The translations under genes were made by a program, and so were the position numbers. This document shows positions 9,365 through 16,532 of a DNA stretch of 64,000 nt, piece after piece. Numbering within the stretch: the stretch's first letter is position 1; the number at the start of each line of letters is the position of its first letter. Location of the stretch: contig NZ_CP157874.1 of the NCBI RefSeq assembly GCF_040214835.1, forward strand, positions 4,552,501-4,616,500, written 5' to 3'. Below the pieces are notes generated by a model. The model saw nothing but the letters and a program-made list of their open reading frames with translations. It did no database searches and had not been told where the DNA came from. This stretch comes from Pseudomonas asiatica. GTDB taxonomy: Bacteria; Pseudomonadota; Gammaproteobacteria; Pseudomonadales; Pseudomonadaceae.

Positions 9365-11339
9365 GGGCTTCCTCCTGCCAGTGGCACCACTTGCCCCAGC
9401 TCTTCTGCAGTTGCAGCACCGCCCCTTCGGCCAACCGCAGCGGATCGCTTGAGGGTAGACGGCGCAAGGCGCCAATGAACTGTTCGCTGGCGGCATCCAG
9501 GCGCTGACCTCGCCCGGGCGCCGGCCCCTTGGCCAGCACGGCCTCTACCTGCTGCAGGTATTCGCGCTCGGCCCGCCCCAACGGGGCTTGGGCAACCGCC
9601 AGGCACATGCGCAGGTGCACCAGTTCGTCGCCGATATCCAGGCCGTGCAGGCCGTCGTCCCAGCGCTTGCGTTCGCTCTCGGGCAGTTCGCCGGCATGCC
9701 GCGCCAGTTGCATCAGGCGGTCGGCCATGCGCCCGCCAAACCAGCTGTCGGCCCCGCGCAGGTCGCGCCGGGTCAGGCGCACCAGGTCGTTCTGGGTCGC
9801 CGCACGCAGGCGCCGGCCCAGCCAGGCCGGGTGGCGGAACACCAACAAACGGAAGGCCATCACCGCCGCCGATACACCCACCAGCATGGCCAAGGCACTG
9901 TTGAGCATGGTGGCCACGCCGAACTGCATGGCGTTGAGCGGCGACACCAGCACGATGAAATGCAGGCAATAGGAGGTGGCCGTGGCCCCGGTCCGCGGGT
10001 GAGCCATGCCCAGCGCGCCAAGAAACAGCGGCACGCCCATGCCCAGGCAGAGCATGGCGAAGCTGCTCCATTGCGGCAGCAGAATCTGCCCGACCAGAAA
10101 CGCCGCAGGTATCGCCAGGAAAATCCCACGCAAGAAGCTCAGGCCGATCTGCGCGCCGTTCTCGCGGCTGGCGAACAGGCTGCAGACCACGCAGGTCAGC
10201 ACCAGGCCACCTGGTGCCGAAGGCCAGGCGGTGGCCAGCCAGAAGCCACTCATTACCAGAAAGGCCAGCGCACTGCGTGAGCCGAACAGCAAAGCCAGCG
10301 ACCAGTCGCGGTGCGCGGCCAGGCCTTGGGACACATCTTTGGGCGCCCTGCCCGCCTCCACATCGTCCAGCGCCTGGCTGGCAGCCATGGCGTAGTCCAG
10401 CAGCAGCGCCATGCGCGCCAGGCAGAAGTGCTCCGCCGGGCTGATCTGTTCATCGTGGGCAGCATCCCAGATGCGCTGGCGCAGCAACAACAGGCTCGGC
10501 TGGTCGGGCTTGCCCAGCAGTGCACGCACTTCCTCCAGCCAGGGTGCCAGGCGTTCGGCCTCGCGCTCATCAAGTTGCCGCCACTGCCGGCGCACCGAAC
10601 GGGAAATGCGCAACAGCACCATCAGTTTCTGGCTCAGGCCACGAATGGCGCGAGCGCGCTGGCGCCCGCGGTTGCCTTCGAACCAGGCGTGTTCGCGTTG
10701 GCTGTCGATGGCAACGATACGCCCCAGGCTTTCCAGCAGGCCTTTGCGCGCCTCGTCTTCGCCGCCCAGCATGGCACTGGCGGCCTGCAGGCCGTTCTGC
10801 CAGGCCTGGCGGGCCTGCCCGCCCAGTTGCTGCTCTACCCGCATGGGCCAGAGCAAGGCACTGCTGGCGGTGGCACAGAAGATACCCAGGCAGATCTCGG
10901 TGCAGCGCGCCACGGCCTGGTCGAACACCTGCAACGGGTGGTCGATGGCCGGCAGGGCAATGATCGCCGCGGTGTAGCCTGCCAGCACGAAGGCATAGGC
11001 CCAGGCGCTGCGCAGTTGGGTGGAGGCGGCGGTGCACAGGGCCAGCCACAGGGCCAAGGTGAGCAGGAACAGCCATGGGGTCTGGGCAAACAGGCCGATG
11101 AACAGCACCGACGCAAACGTGCCGACCAAGGTACCGGCCAACCGCGCCAGGCCCTTCTGCACCACCATGCCCGACAACGGCTGGGCGACGATGAAAGCGG
11201 TCATCAGTGCCCAGGACGGTTGCTCCAGCCCCCAGCGCATCGCCAGCCACAGCGCCAGGCCGCCACCGAGCAGGGTCTTGATGGCGAACTTGAGGGCGAG
11301 GCTGCTGGGGGCGAACAGGGCCTGGAGGGTGATGGGCAC
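9351..11339 (-). CDS. FUSC-family inner-membrane efflux pump (AaeB-like)
   Basis: 662 aa from the GTG at 11339, chosen because AAGG lies about eight bases upstream and the protein then begins VPITLQALFAPSSLALKFAIK like its relatives; a TTG at 11381 would add 14 residues. It has two hydrophobic blocks of about five or six helices each (residues about 20-170 and 350-500), each followed by a cytoplasmic domain, the arrangement of AaeB/FUSC pumps, which export aromatic carboxylic acids. First gene of a FUSC-DUF1656-HlyD operon; a SlyA/MarR-type palindrome lies about 70 bp upstream. Confidence 0.88.
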   Translation of the reverse strand: MPITLQALFAPSSLALKFAIKTLLGGGLALWLAMRWGLEQPSWALMTAFIVAQPLSGMVVQKGLARLAGTLVGTFASVLFIGLFAQTPWLFLLTLALWLALCTAASTQLRSAWAYAFVLAGYTAAIIALPAIDHPLQVFDQAVARCTEICLGIFCATASSALLWPMRVEQQLGGQARQAWQNGLQAASAMLGGEDEARKGLLESLGRIVAIDSQREHAWFEGNRGRQRARAIRGLSQKLMVLLRISRSVRRQWRQLDEREAERLAPWLEEVRALLGKPDQPSLLLLRQRIWDAAHDEQISPAEHFCLARMALLLDYAMAASQALDDVEAGRAPKDVSQGLAAHRDWSLALLFGSRSALAFLVMSGFWLATAWPSAPGGLVLTCVVCSLFASRENGAQIGLSFLRGIFLAIPAAFLVGQILLPQWSSFAMLCLGMGVPLFLGALGMAHPRTGATATSYCLHFIVLVSPLNAMQFGVATMLNSALAMLVGVSAAVMAFRLLVFRHPAWLGRRLRAATQNDLVRLTRRDLRGADSWFGGRMADRLMQLARHAGELPESERKRWDDGLHGLDIGDELVHLRMCLAVAQAPLGRAEREYLQQVEAVLAKGPAPGRGQRLDAASEQFIGALRRLPSSDPLRLAEGAVLQLQKSWGKWCHWQEEAHGVA

Positions 11340-11410
11340 GAGACGGACCTTGCGGGGATAGTCTTGTAGAAAGATAGACAATTGGGGAAAGGATAAAGCG
11401 GAAACGATTA

Positions 11411-11424
11411 ATTAGCTAGCTAAT
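11411..11424. promoter_or_regulatory. SlyA/MarR-type palindromic operator upstream of efflux operon
   Basis: ATTAGCTAGCTAAT is a perfect 14-bp palindrome in a local AT-rich patch upstream of the FUSC operon. Its core TTAGCTAGCTAA differs by one base from TTAGCAAGCTAA, the known SlyA consensus. A MarR/SlyA-type repressor is a common controller of such pumps, but none is encoded next to it in this window. Confidence 0.5.
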
Positions 11425-11456
11425 CATCTTTGTTGTGGACAGGCTCTCCTGCGCTG

Positions 11457-11550
11457 CCCTCTTCGCGGGCACGCCGCTCCCACATGGGACCGCGCACAGT
11501 CCGAATCCTGTGAAGTCATTGTGGGAGCGGGTTTACCCGCGAAGAGGCCG
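11457..11550. repeat. Inverted REP pair
   Basis: The left copy (CCCTCTTCGCGGGCACGCCGC) diverges in its loop, while the right copy reads GTGGGAGCGGGTTTACCCGC followed by GAAGAGGCC. The copies are separated by about 35 bases. Confidence 0.8.
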
Positions 11551-11634
11551 GTACAGGCAACACAAAAATTGCAGGCAAAAAAATGGGCGACCGAAGTCGC
11601 CCTAAATGCCTTGCGTGCTCGTGTACCCGGAAGG

Positions 11635-11751
11635 TCAGCGCGGCTTGCGCTTGTTCGAGTCCTTCCAGATGAAAATGCCCAGACCGGCAAAGAAGACGAC
11701 CATCAACCCGACCGTTACCACTCCGGCGATAACCACGTTGTCGAAGAACAT
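11635..11751 (-). CDS. ccoM: CcoM-like small subunit of cbb3 cytochrome c oxidase
   Basis: 38 aa, a single predicted transmembrane helix starting MFFDNVVIAGVVTVGLMV and ending in a lysine/arginine-rich tail after IFIWKDSNK. This closely resembles my recollection of CcoM, the small extra subunit of the Pseudomonas stutzeri cbb3 oxidase involved in assembly and stability. A strong GGGGAGG ribosome binding site lies six bases before the ATG. A near-perfect Anr box is 68 bases upstream of the start codon. The gene stands away from any cco operon in this window, as expected for an orphan subunit. The identification is from motif memory and should be confirmed by alignment. Confidence 0.75.
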   Translation of the reverse strand: MFFDNVVIAGVVTVGLMVVFFAGLGIFIWKDSNKRKPR

Positions 11752-11790
11752 GCTGGCCTCCCCATTCGTTTGCCGTTGTCCGATGGGTGC

Positions 11791-11796
11791 AAGTTA
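11791..11796 (-). promoter_or_regulatory. Putative -10 element of the ccoM promoter
   Basis: Reading on the minus strand, TAACTT stands where a -10 hexamer would be if the Anr box were centred at -41.5, placing transcription start near 11784 and giving a 33-base leader. This is the class II activation geometry. It is inferred from spacing only. Confidence 0.45.
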
Positions 11797-11818
11797 ACCA
11801 ATGTGGGGGCGGGGAAAA

Positions 11819-11832
11819 TTGATCGGTGTCAA
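11819..11832. promoter_or_regulatory. Anr/Fnr box
   Basis: TTGATCGGTGTCAA matches the Anr/Fnr consensus TTGAT-N4-ATCAA with one difference (G for A). It is centred 74 bases upstream of the ccoM-like start codon. Low-oxygen induction through Anr is well known for cbb3 oxidase genes in Pseudomonas. Confidence 0.7.
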
Positions 11833-11886
11833 TGGTGCCCGGGGCCGGGCACGCGAGGCGGGTGCAGGGTTGACCTGCGTCAAGTT

Positions 11887-12048
11887 TCAGCGCTTCTTCG
11901 GTTTGCCCTTGGGCTTCTTTTTCTTGGCGGTGTTCAACGGCAGGGCCTGCTCGAACGCATTGCGCATCTCGTTCAGGCGCTTTTCCTTGAGGTCGTGGAC
12001 GCGCTTGGCGCGTTCGGCATCGAAATCGATGAGGTTGTCTTGGCTCAT
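11887..12048 (-). CDS. Small lysine-rich hypothetical protein
   Basis: 53 aa, starting MSQDNLIDFDAERAKRVHDL and ending in a run of about 14 residues made mostly of Lys, Pro and Gly. The middle is a strongly charged, probably helical segment. No signal or membrane segment. The codon use (G/C third positions) is like that of neighbouring genes, and a stop-free ATG frame of this composition fits a real small gene; the ribosome binding site is weak. Function unknown; the basic tail could bind nucleic acid. Confidence 0.55.
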   Translation of the reverse strand: MSQDNLIDFDAERAKRVHDLKEKRLNEMRNAFEQALPLNTAKKKKPKGKPKKR

Positions 12049-12115
12049 GGGTGGGCTCGACGATCAACTGAGACTTGCATGATGAAGCCAGGCGCTGGCG
12101 CTGACCAGCCCCATG

Positions 12116-12445
12116 TCAGACTTCGATGTCCACCAGCAGCCCCTGGCGTACATGCTCGCCCATCAACGGCGCCACCGGCACGGTGTTGTCGGCGTTGACC
12201 TCGTCACCCGGCATCGCACTGTAGCGTTCGTCGTCGCCCTTCTGCCGGCGTTGCTGCTGGCGGCGCTGCTCGTCGCGCAGCAGCAGCGCCTGCTCCTGCG
12301 GGTCACGCTGGTGCTTGAGGTCGATGGCACTTTCACCGGATGCAGGCTGCGTCGGCACCACCGGCTTGATGTCGGGTGTCGGCTTGACCGGGTCCTGTTG
12401 CGAGGTCACCGGCGCGGCACTGAGCGGAATGATCGGTGGCAGCAT
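12116..12445 (-). CDS. Hypothetical low-complexity cytoplasmic protein
   Basis: 109 aa, MLPPIIPLSAAPVTSQQDPV at the start, GGAG seven bases upstream. The first third is Pro/Ser/Thr-rich and probably disordered; the middle is a Gln/Arg/Glu-rich helix (about residues 45-70). The C-terminus is ordinary. No signal peptide, membrane segment or recognised motif. It lies between two other small minus-strand genes and may form an operon with them. Function unknown. Confidence 0.65.
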   Translation of the reverse strand: MLPPIIPLSAAPVTSQQDPVKPTPDIKPVVPTQPASGESAIDLKHQRDPQEQALLLRDEQRRQQQRRQKGDDERYSAMPGDEVNADNTVPVAPLMGEHVRQGLLVDIEV

Positions 12446-12508
12446 GGACGTTCTCCTATGCCCCCTGTATCGGCAGGCGCGGGATTATCTTGATGGCAGG
12501 CACAACAC

Positions 12509-13204
12509 TTATTCGGCTTCGTCGTCAGGGTCGTCGTCGCTTGGCGGGCTGGCCTCGCTCCAGGGCCGCTTGTACACCTGCTGCCAGACCGCGTCCATGT
12601 GCTCGCGCAGCACCTGCGGCGCGGCCTTGAGCGAAGCGCTGTCCTCGCGCTCACCGCCGATCGGCTCTTCACCCGCCGGGGTGATCAGCGACTGGCCGGT
12701 GATGCTGTAGCTGGCCTGCCCTTCGCGCATCTCGATGGCGATGTCGTGCGGGTCGATGCCACCGCCGCAGAAGGCGTGGCTGGCGACCGTCACCTCGGCG
12801 ACGCCGTCCTTGTTCAGGTCGCCGACATCGCTTACGTCGTTATAGAAGTCCACGTCCAGGTCCAGGCCCGGGCAGGTGGTTTCCTGTTCGATCTGCCAGC
12901 GCGCCTTGAACGCGTCGTTTTCGGCGGTGCGCCCGTAAAGCGTGGCCTTGAGTACCACCTTGTCCACTTCCTGCTCGCTTTCCGGGTCGCTGGCCTGGCC
13001 ATCGCTGCGGCTCAATACCAGCAGGCCTTCACCGTCGCGGTCACGAAAGTGCACGCTCTTGATCGGTGTCTGCACACCCAGTACCTCGAGCTGCTCGATC
13101 GGGATGGCGGGCAAGGTCTCGAAGTTTTTCTGCTCGCAGGCGGCCAGCAGCAACAGGCTGCCCACGGCCATCGAAGTGCTGATCCAGCGGTGCTTGGCAG
13201 ACAT
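12509..13204 (-). CDS. Putative lipoprotein with acidic calcium-loop-like repeat
   Basis: 231 aa. An N-terminal signal ends in a lipobox LLLLAAC (Cys23), so it should be lipid-anchored in the envelope. Around residues 120-145 there is DVSDVGDLNKDGVAEVTVAS, which resembles the Ca-binding DxDxDG loops of FG-GAP/dockerin-type repeats. The C-terminal 20 residues are very acidic (Asp/Glu-rich). The enzyme or binding role is not evident. Followed on the same strand by the small gene ending at 12116. Confidence 0.72.
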   Translation of the reverse strand: MSAKHRWISTSMAVGSLLLLAACEQKNFETLPAIPIEQLEVLGVQTPIKSVHFRDRDGEGLLVLSRSDGQASDPESEQEVDKVVLKATLYGRTAENDAFKARWQIEQETTCPGLDLDVDFYNDVSDVGDLNKDGVAEVTVASHAFCGGGIDPHDIAIEMREGQASYSITGQSLITPAGEEPIGGEREDSASLKAAPQVLREHMDAVWQQVYKRPWSEASPPSDDDPDDEAE

Positions 13205-13365
13205 GTTGATCCGGGGCCCTCGTCGGCAGCACGGTGGGGGGCGATGAAGCGGCTAGACTGTTGCTACCTATCGCACTTCGGCACCTTTCGATGCGCTCGG
13301 CACTTTGGTCTGACCGGCCGATCCGTTAACATAACCGGCTTTTTCATCGCGGGAGTTCAGGCAGT

Positions 13366-16212
13366 ATGGCGCAGCAGTATCAACCGGGGCAACGCTGGAT
13401 CAGCGACAGCGAAGCCGAGCTCGGCCTGGGTACCATCCTGGCGCAGGATGGCCGCCTGTTGACCGTGCTCTACCCGGCCACTGGCGACACCCGCCAGTAT
13501 TCCCTGCGCAATGCGCCGCTGACCCGCGTGCGCTTCTCGCCAGGTGACCAGATCACCCACTTCGAAGGCTGGAAGCTGACCGTGCGCGAGGTCGAGGACA
13601 TCGACGGGCTGATGGTCTACCACGGCCTGGACGGGCAGAACCAGCCGCGCACCCTGCCGGAAACCCAGTTGTCGAACTTCATCCAGTTCCGCCTGGCCAG
13701 CGATCGCCTGTTCGCCGGGCAGATCGACCCACTGTCGTGGTTCAGCCTGCGCTACAACACCCTGCAGCACACCAGCAAGCAGATGCAGTCGGCGCTGTGG
13801 GGCCTGGGCGGCTGCCGTGCCCAACCCATCGCCCACCAGTTGCACATCGCCCGCGAAGTCGCCGACCGCAGCGCGCCGCGCGTCTTGCTGGCCGACGAAG
13901 TGGGCCTGGGCAAAACCATCGAAGCCGGCCTGGTGATCCACCGCCAGCTGCTGTCGGGCCGTGCCAGCCGCGTTCTGATCCTGGTACCGGAAAACCTCCA
14001 GCACCAGTGGCTGGTGGAAATGCGCCGCCGCTTCAACCTGCAGGTGGCCCTGTTCGACGCCGAGCGTTTCATCGAAAGCGACGCCAGCAACCCGTTCGAG
14101 GATGCCCAGCTGGCGCTGGTGGCCCTGGAGTGGCTGGTCGACGACGAAAAGGCCCAGGACGCGCTGTTCGCCGCCGGCTGGGACCTGATGGTGGTGGACG
14201 AAGCCCACCACCTGGTCTGGCACGAAGACCAGGTCAGCGCCGAATATGGCCTGGTCGAACAGCTGGCCCAGGTGATCCCGGGCGTGCTGCTGCTCACGGC
14301 CACCCCCGAGCAGCTCGGCCAGGACAGCCACTTCGCCCGCCTGCGCCTGCTCGACCCCAACCGTTTCCACGACCTGGCCGCCTTCCGCGCCGAGAGCGAG
14401 CACTATCGCCCGGTGGCTGAAGCCGTACAGGAACTGCTCGACGAAGGCCGCCTGTCGCCCAAGGCCCACGCCACCATCCAGGGCTTCCTGGGTGCCGAAG
14501 GCGAAGCCCTGCTGGCCGCGGTCAGCGACGGCGATACCCAGGCCAGCGCGCGCCTGATCCGTGAGCTGCTAGACCGCCACGGCACCGGCCGCGTGCTGTT
14601 CCGTAACACCCGCGCGGCGATCCAGGGCTTCCCTGAGCGCCAGCTGCACCCTTACCCACTGGCCACGCCCGAGCAGTACCGCGACCTGCCAGCCGGCGAA
14701 CACGCCGAGCTGTACCCGGAAGTCGCCTTCCAGGCCCAGGGCGAGGTGGCCGACGACGAGCGCTGGTGGCGTTTCGACCCGCGCGTCGACTGGCTGATCG
14801 ACACCCTGAAGATGCTCAAGCGCACCAAGGTGCTGGTGATCTGCGCCCATGCCGAAACCGCGATGGACCTGGAAGACGCCCTGCGCGTGCGCTCCGGCAT
14901 CCCGGCCTCGGTGTTCCATGAAGGCATGAGCATCCTCGAACGCGACCGCGCCGCCGCCTACTTCGCCGACGAAGAGTTCGGCGCGCAGGTGCTGATCTGC
15001 TCCGAGATCGGCAGCGAAGGCCGCAACTTCCAGTTTGCCCACCATCTGGTGATGTTCGACCTGCCGGCGCACCCCGACCTGCTCGAACAGCGCATCGGCC
15101 GCCTCGACCGTATCGGCCAGAAGCACACCATCCAGCTGCATATCCCGTACCTGCAGGACAGCCCGCAAGAGCGCCTGTTCCAGTGGTACCACGAAGGCCT
15201 CAACGCCTTCCTCAACACCTGCCCTACCGGCAACGCCCTGCAGCACCAGTTCGGCCCGCGCCTGCTGCCGCTGCTCGAAGGTGGCGAAAGCAAGGCCTGG
15301 GAAGCCCTGGTGGCCGATGCCCGCAGCGAGCGCGAACGCCTGGAAGCCGAACTGCATACCGGCCGTGACCGCCTGCTGGAGCTCAACTCCGGCGGTGCCG
15401 GCGAAGGCCAGGCGCTGGTCGAGGACATTCTCGAACAGGACGACCAGTTCGCCCTGCCGATCTACATGGAAACCCTGTTCGACGCCTTCGGCATCGACAG
15501 CGAAGACCATTCCGAGAACGCCCTGATCCTCAAGCCGAGCGAGAAGATGCTCGACGCCAGCTTCCCGCTGGGCGACGACGAAGGCGTGACCATCACCTAC
15601 GACCGTGGCCAGGCGCTGTCGCGCGAGGACATGCAGTTCCTCACCTGGGAGCACCCGATGGTGCAAGGCGGCATGGACCTGGTGCTGTCCGGCTCGATGG
15701 GCAACACCGCTGTGGCGCTGATCAAGAACAAGGCGCTCAAACCCGGCACCGTGCTGCTTGAACTGCTGTTCGTCAGCGAGGTGGTGGCACCGCGCAGCCT
15801 GCAACTGGGCCGTTACCTGCCACCGGCGGCATTGCGCTGCCTGCTCGACGCCAACGGCAACGACCTGGCGTCCCGCGTGGCCTTCGAAACCCTCAACGAC
15901 CAGCTGGAAAGCGTGCCACGCGCCAGCGCCAACAAGTTCGTCCAGGCACAGCGCGACGTGCTTGCCCAGCGCATCAGCAGTGGCGAGGCCAAGGTCATGC
16001 CGGCCCACGTCGAGCGCGTGGCCGAGGCCCAGCGTCGCCTCACAGCTGAAGCCGACGAAGAACTGGCGCGTCTGATCGCGCTGCAAGCGGTCAACCCGAG
16101 CGTGCGCGACAGCGAGATCGAAGCGCTGCGCAAGCAGCGCGAAGAGGGCCTGGCGATGCTGGAAAAGGCCGCCCTGCGCCTGGAAGCCATTCGCGTGCTG
16201 GTGGCTGGCTAA
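13366..16212 (+). CDS. rapA: RNA polymerase-associated ATPase RapA (HepA)
   Basis: 948 aa, full length for the family. Order: N-terminal Tudor-like domains (about 1-110) that contact RNA polymerase, then a Swi2/Snf2 ATPase with motif [13 protein letters not shown] (177-188) and motif II DEAH (278-281), the second RecA lobe with [18 protein letters not shown] and [11 protein letters not shown], and the C-terminal spacer/Rpb2-binding regions. RapA rescues and recycles stalled RNA polymerase using ATP. GGGAG lies upstream of the ATG. No partner genes are evident; it stands alone between a lipoprotein gene and the MHYT gene. Confidence 0.97.
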   Translation: MAQQYQPGQRWISDSEAELGLGTILAQDGRLLTVLYPATGDTRQYSLRNAPLTRVRFSPGDQITHFEGWKLTVREVEDIDGLMVYHGLDGQNQPRTLPETQLSNFIQFRLASDRLFAGQIDPLSWFSLRYNTLQHTSKQMQSALWGLGGCRAQPIAHQLHIAREVADRSAPRVLLADEVGLGKTIEAGLVIHRQLLSGRASRVLILVPENLQHQWLVEMRRRFNLQVALFDAERFIESDASNPFEDAQLALVALEWLVDDEKAQDALFAAGWDLMVVDEAHHLVWHEDQVSAEYGLVEQLAQVIPGVLLLTATPEQLGQDSHFARLRLLDPNRFHDLAAFRAESEHYRPVAEAVQELLDEGRLSPKAHATIQGFLGAEGEALLAAVSDGDTQASARLIRELLDRHGTGRVLFRNTRAAIQGFPERQLHPYPLATPEQYRDLPAGEHAELYPEVAFQAQGEVADDERWWRFDPRVDWLIDTLKMLKRTKVLVICAHAETAMDLEDALRVRSGIPASVFHEGMSILERDRAAAYFADEEFGAQVLICSEIGSEGRNFQFAHHLVMFDLPAHPDLLEQRIGRLDRIGQKHTIQLHIPYLQDSPQERLFQWYHEGLNAFLNTCPTGNALQHQFGPRLLPLLEGGESKAWEALVADARSERERLEAELHTGRDRLLELNSGGAGEGQALVEDILEQDDQFALPIYMETLFDAFGIDSEDHSENALILKPSEKMLDASFPLGDDEGVTITYDRGQALSREDMQFLTWEHPMVQGGMDLVLSGSMGNTAVALIKNKALKPGTVLLELLFVSEVVAPRSLQLGRYLPPAALRCLLDANGNDLASRVAFETLNDQLESVPRASANKFVQAQRDVLAQRISSGEAKVMPAHVERVAEAQRRLTAEADEELARLIALQAVNPSVRDSEIEALRKQREEGLAMLEKAALRLEAIRVLVAG

Positions 16213-16235
16213 TACAGGTCAGACACCGCCGCCTT

Positions 16236-16353
16236 TGTGGGAGCGGCCTCGTGTCGCGAAAGGGCCGCAACGCGGCCCCAGGATTGACGCGCAATAGTTG
16301 AAACTGCTGGGGCTGCTTTGCAGCCCTTTCGCGACACAAGGCCGCTCCCACAG
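16236..16353. repeat. Inverted REP pair
   Basis: Left unit TGTGGGAGCGGCCTCGTGTC then GCGAAAGGGCCGC; the right unit is its complement ending GGCCGCTCCCACAG. This REP pair occupies most of the 320-bp gap between rapA and the MHYT gene; the remainder holds only the promoter region of the latter. Confidence 0.85.
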
Positions 16354-16532
16354 GGGGGCCAATTTTTAGAACCCGTGTACATATTCCAGCCTGCGATCAG
16401 GTTCATAACCAAATCGTAGAAATCAATGTGCCATTAGTCAGGAAGGGTTAAACACCTCTTCCTATACTGCCTCTGGACAGTCTGCACAGGGTTGTAGCGC
16501 AGACGAGTGAAAACTCGATCATGAGGCATTCC

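Noticed and set aside
12315..12710. 131-aa plus-strand frame crossing two small minus-strand genes
   Set aside because: No ribosome binding site and it overlaps two genes with better start sites; no motif.
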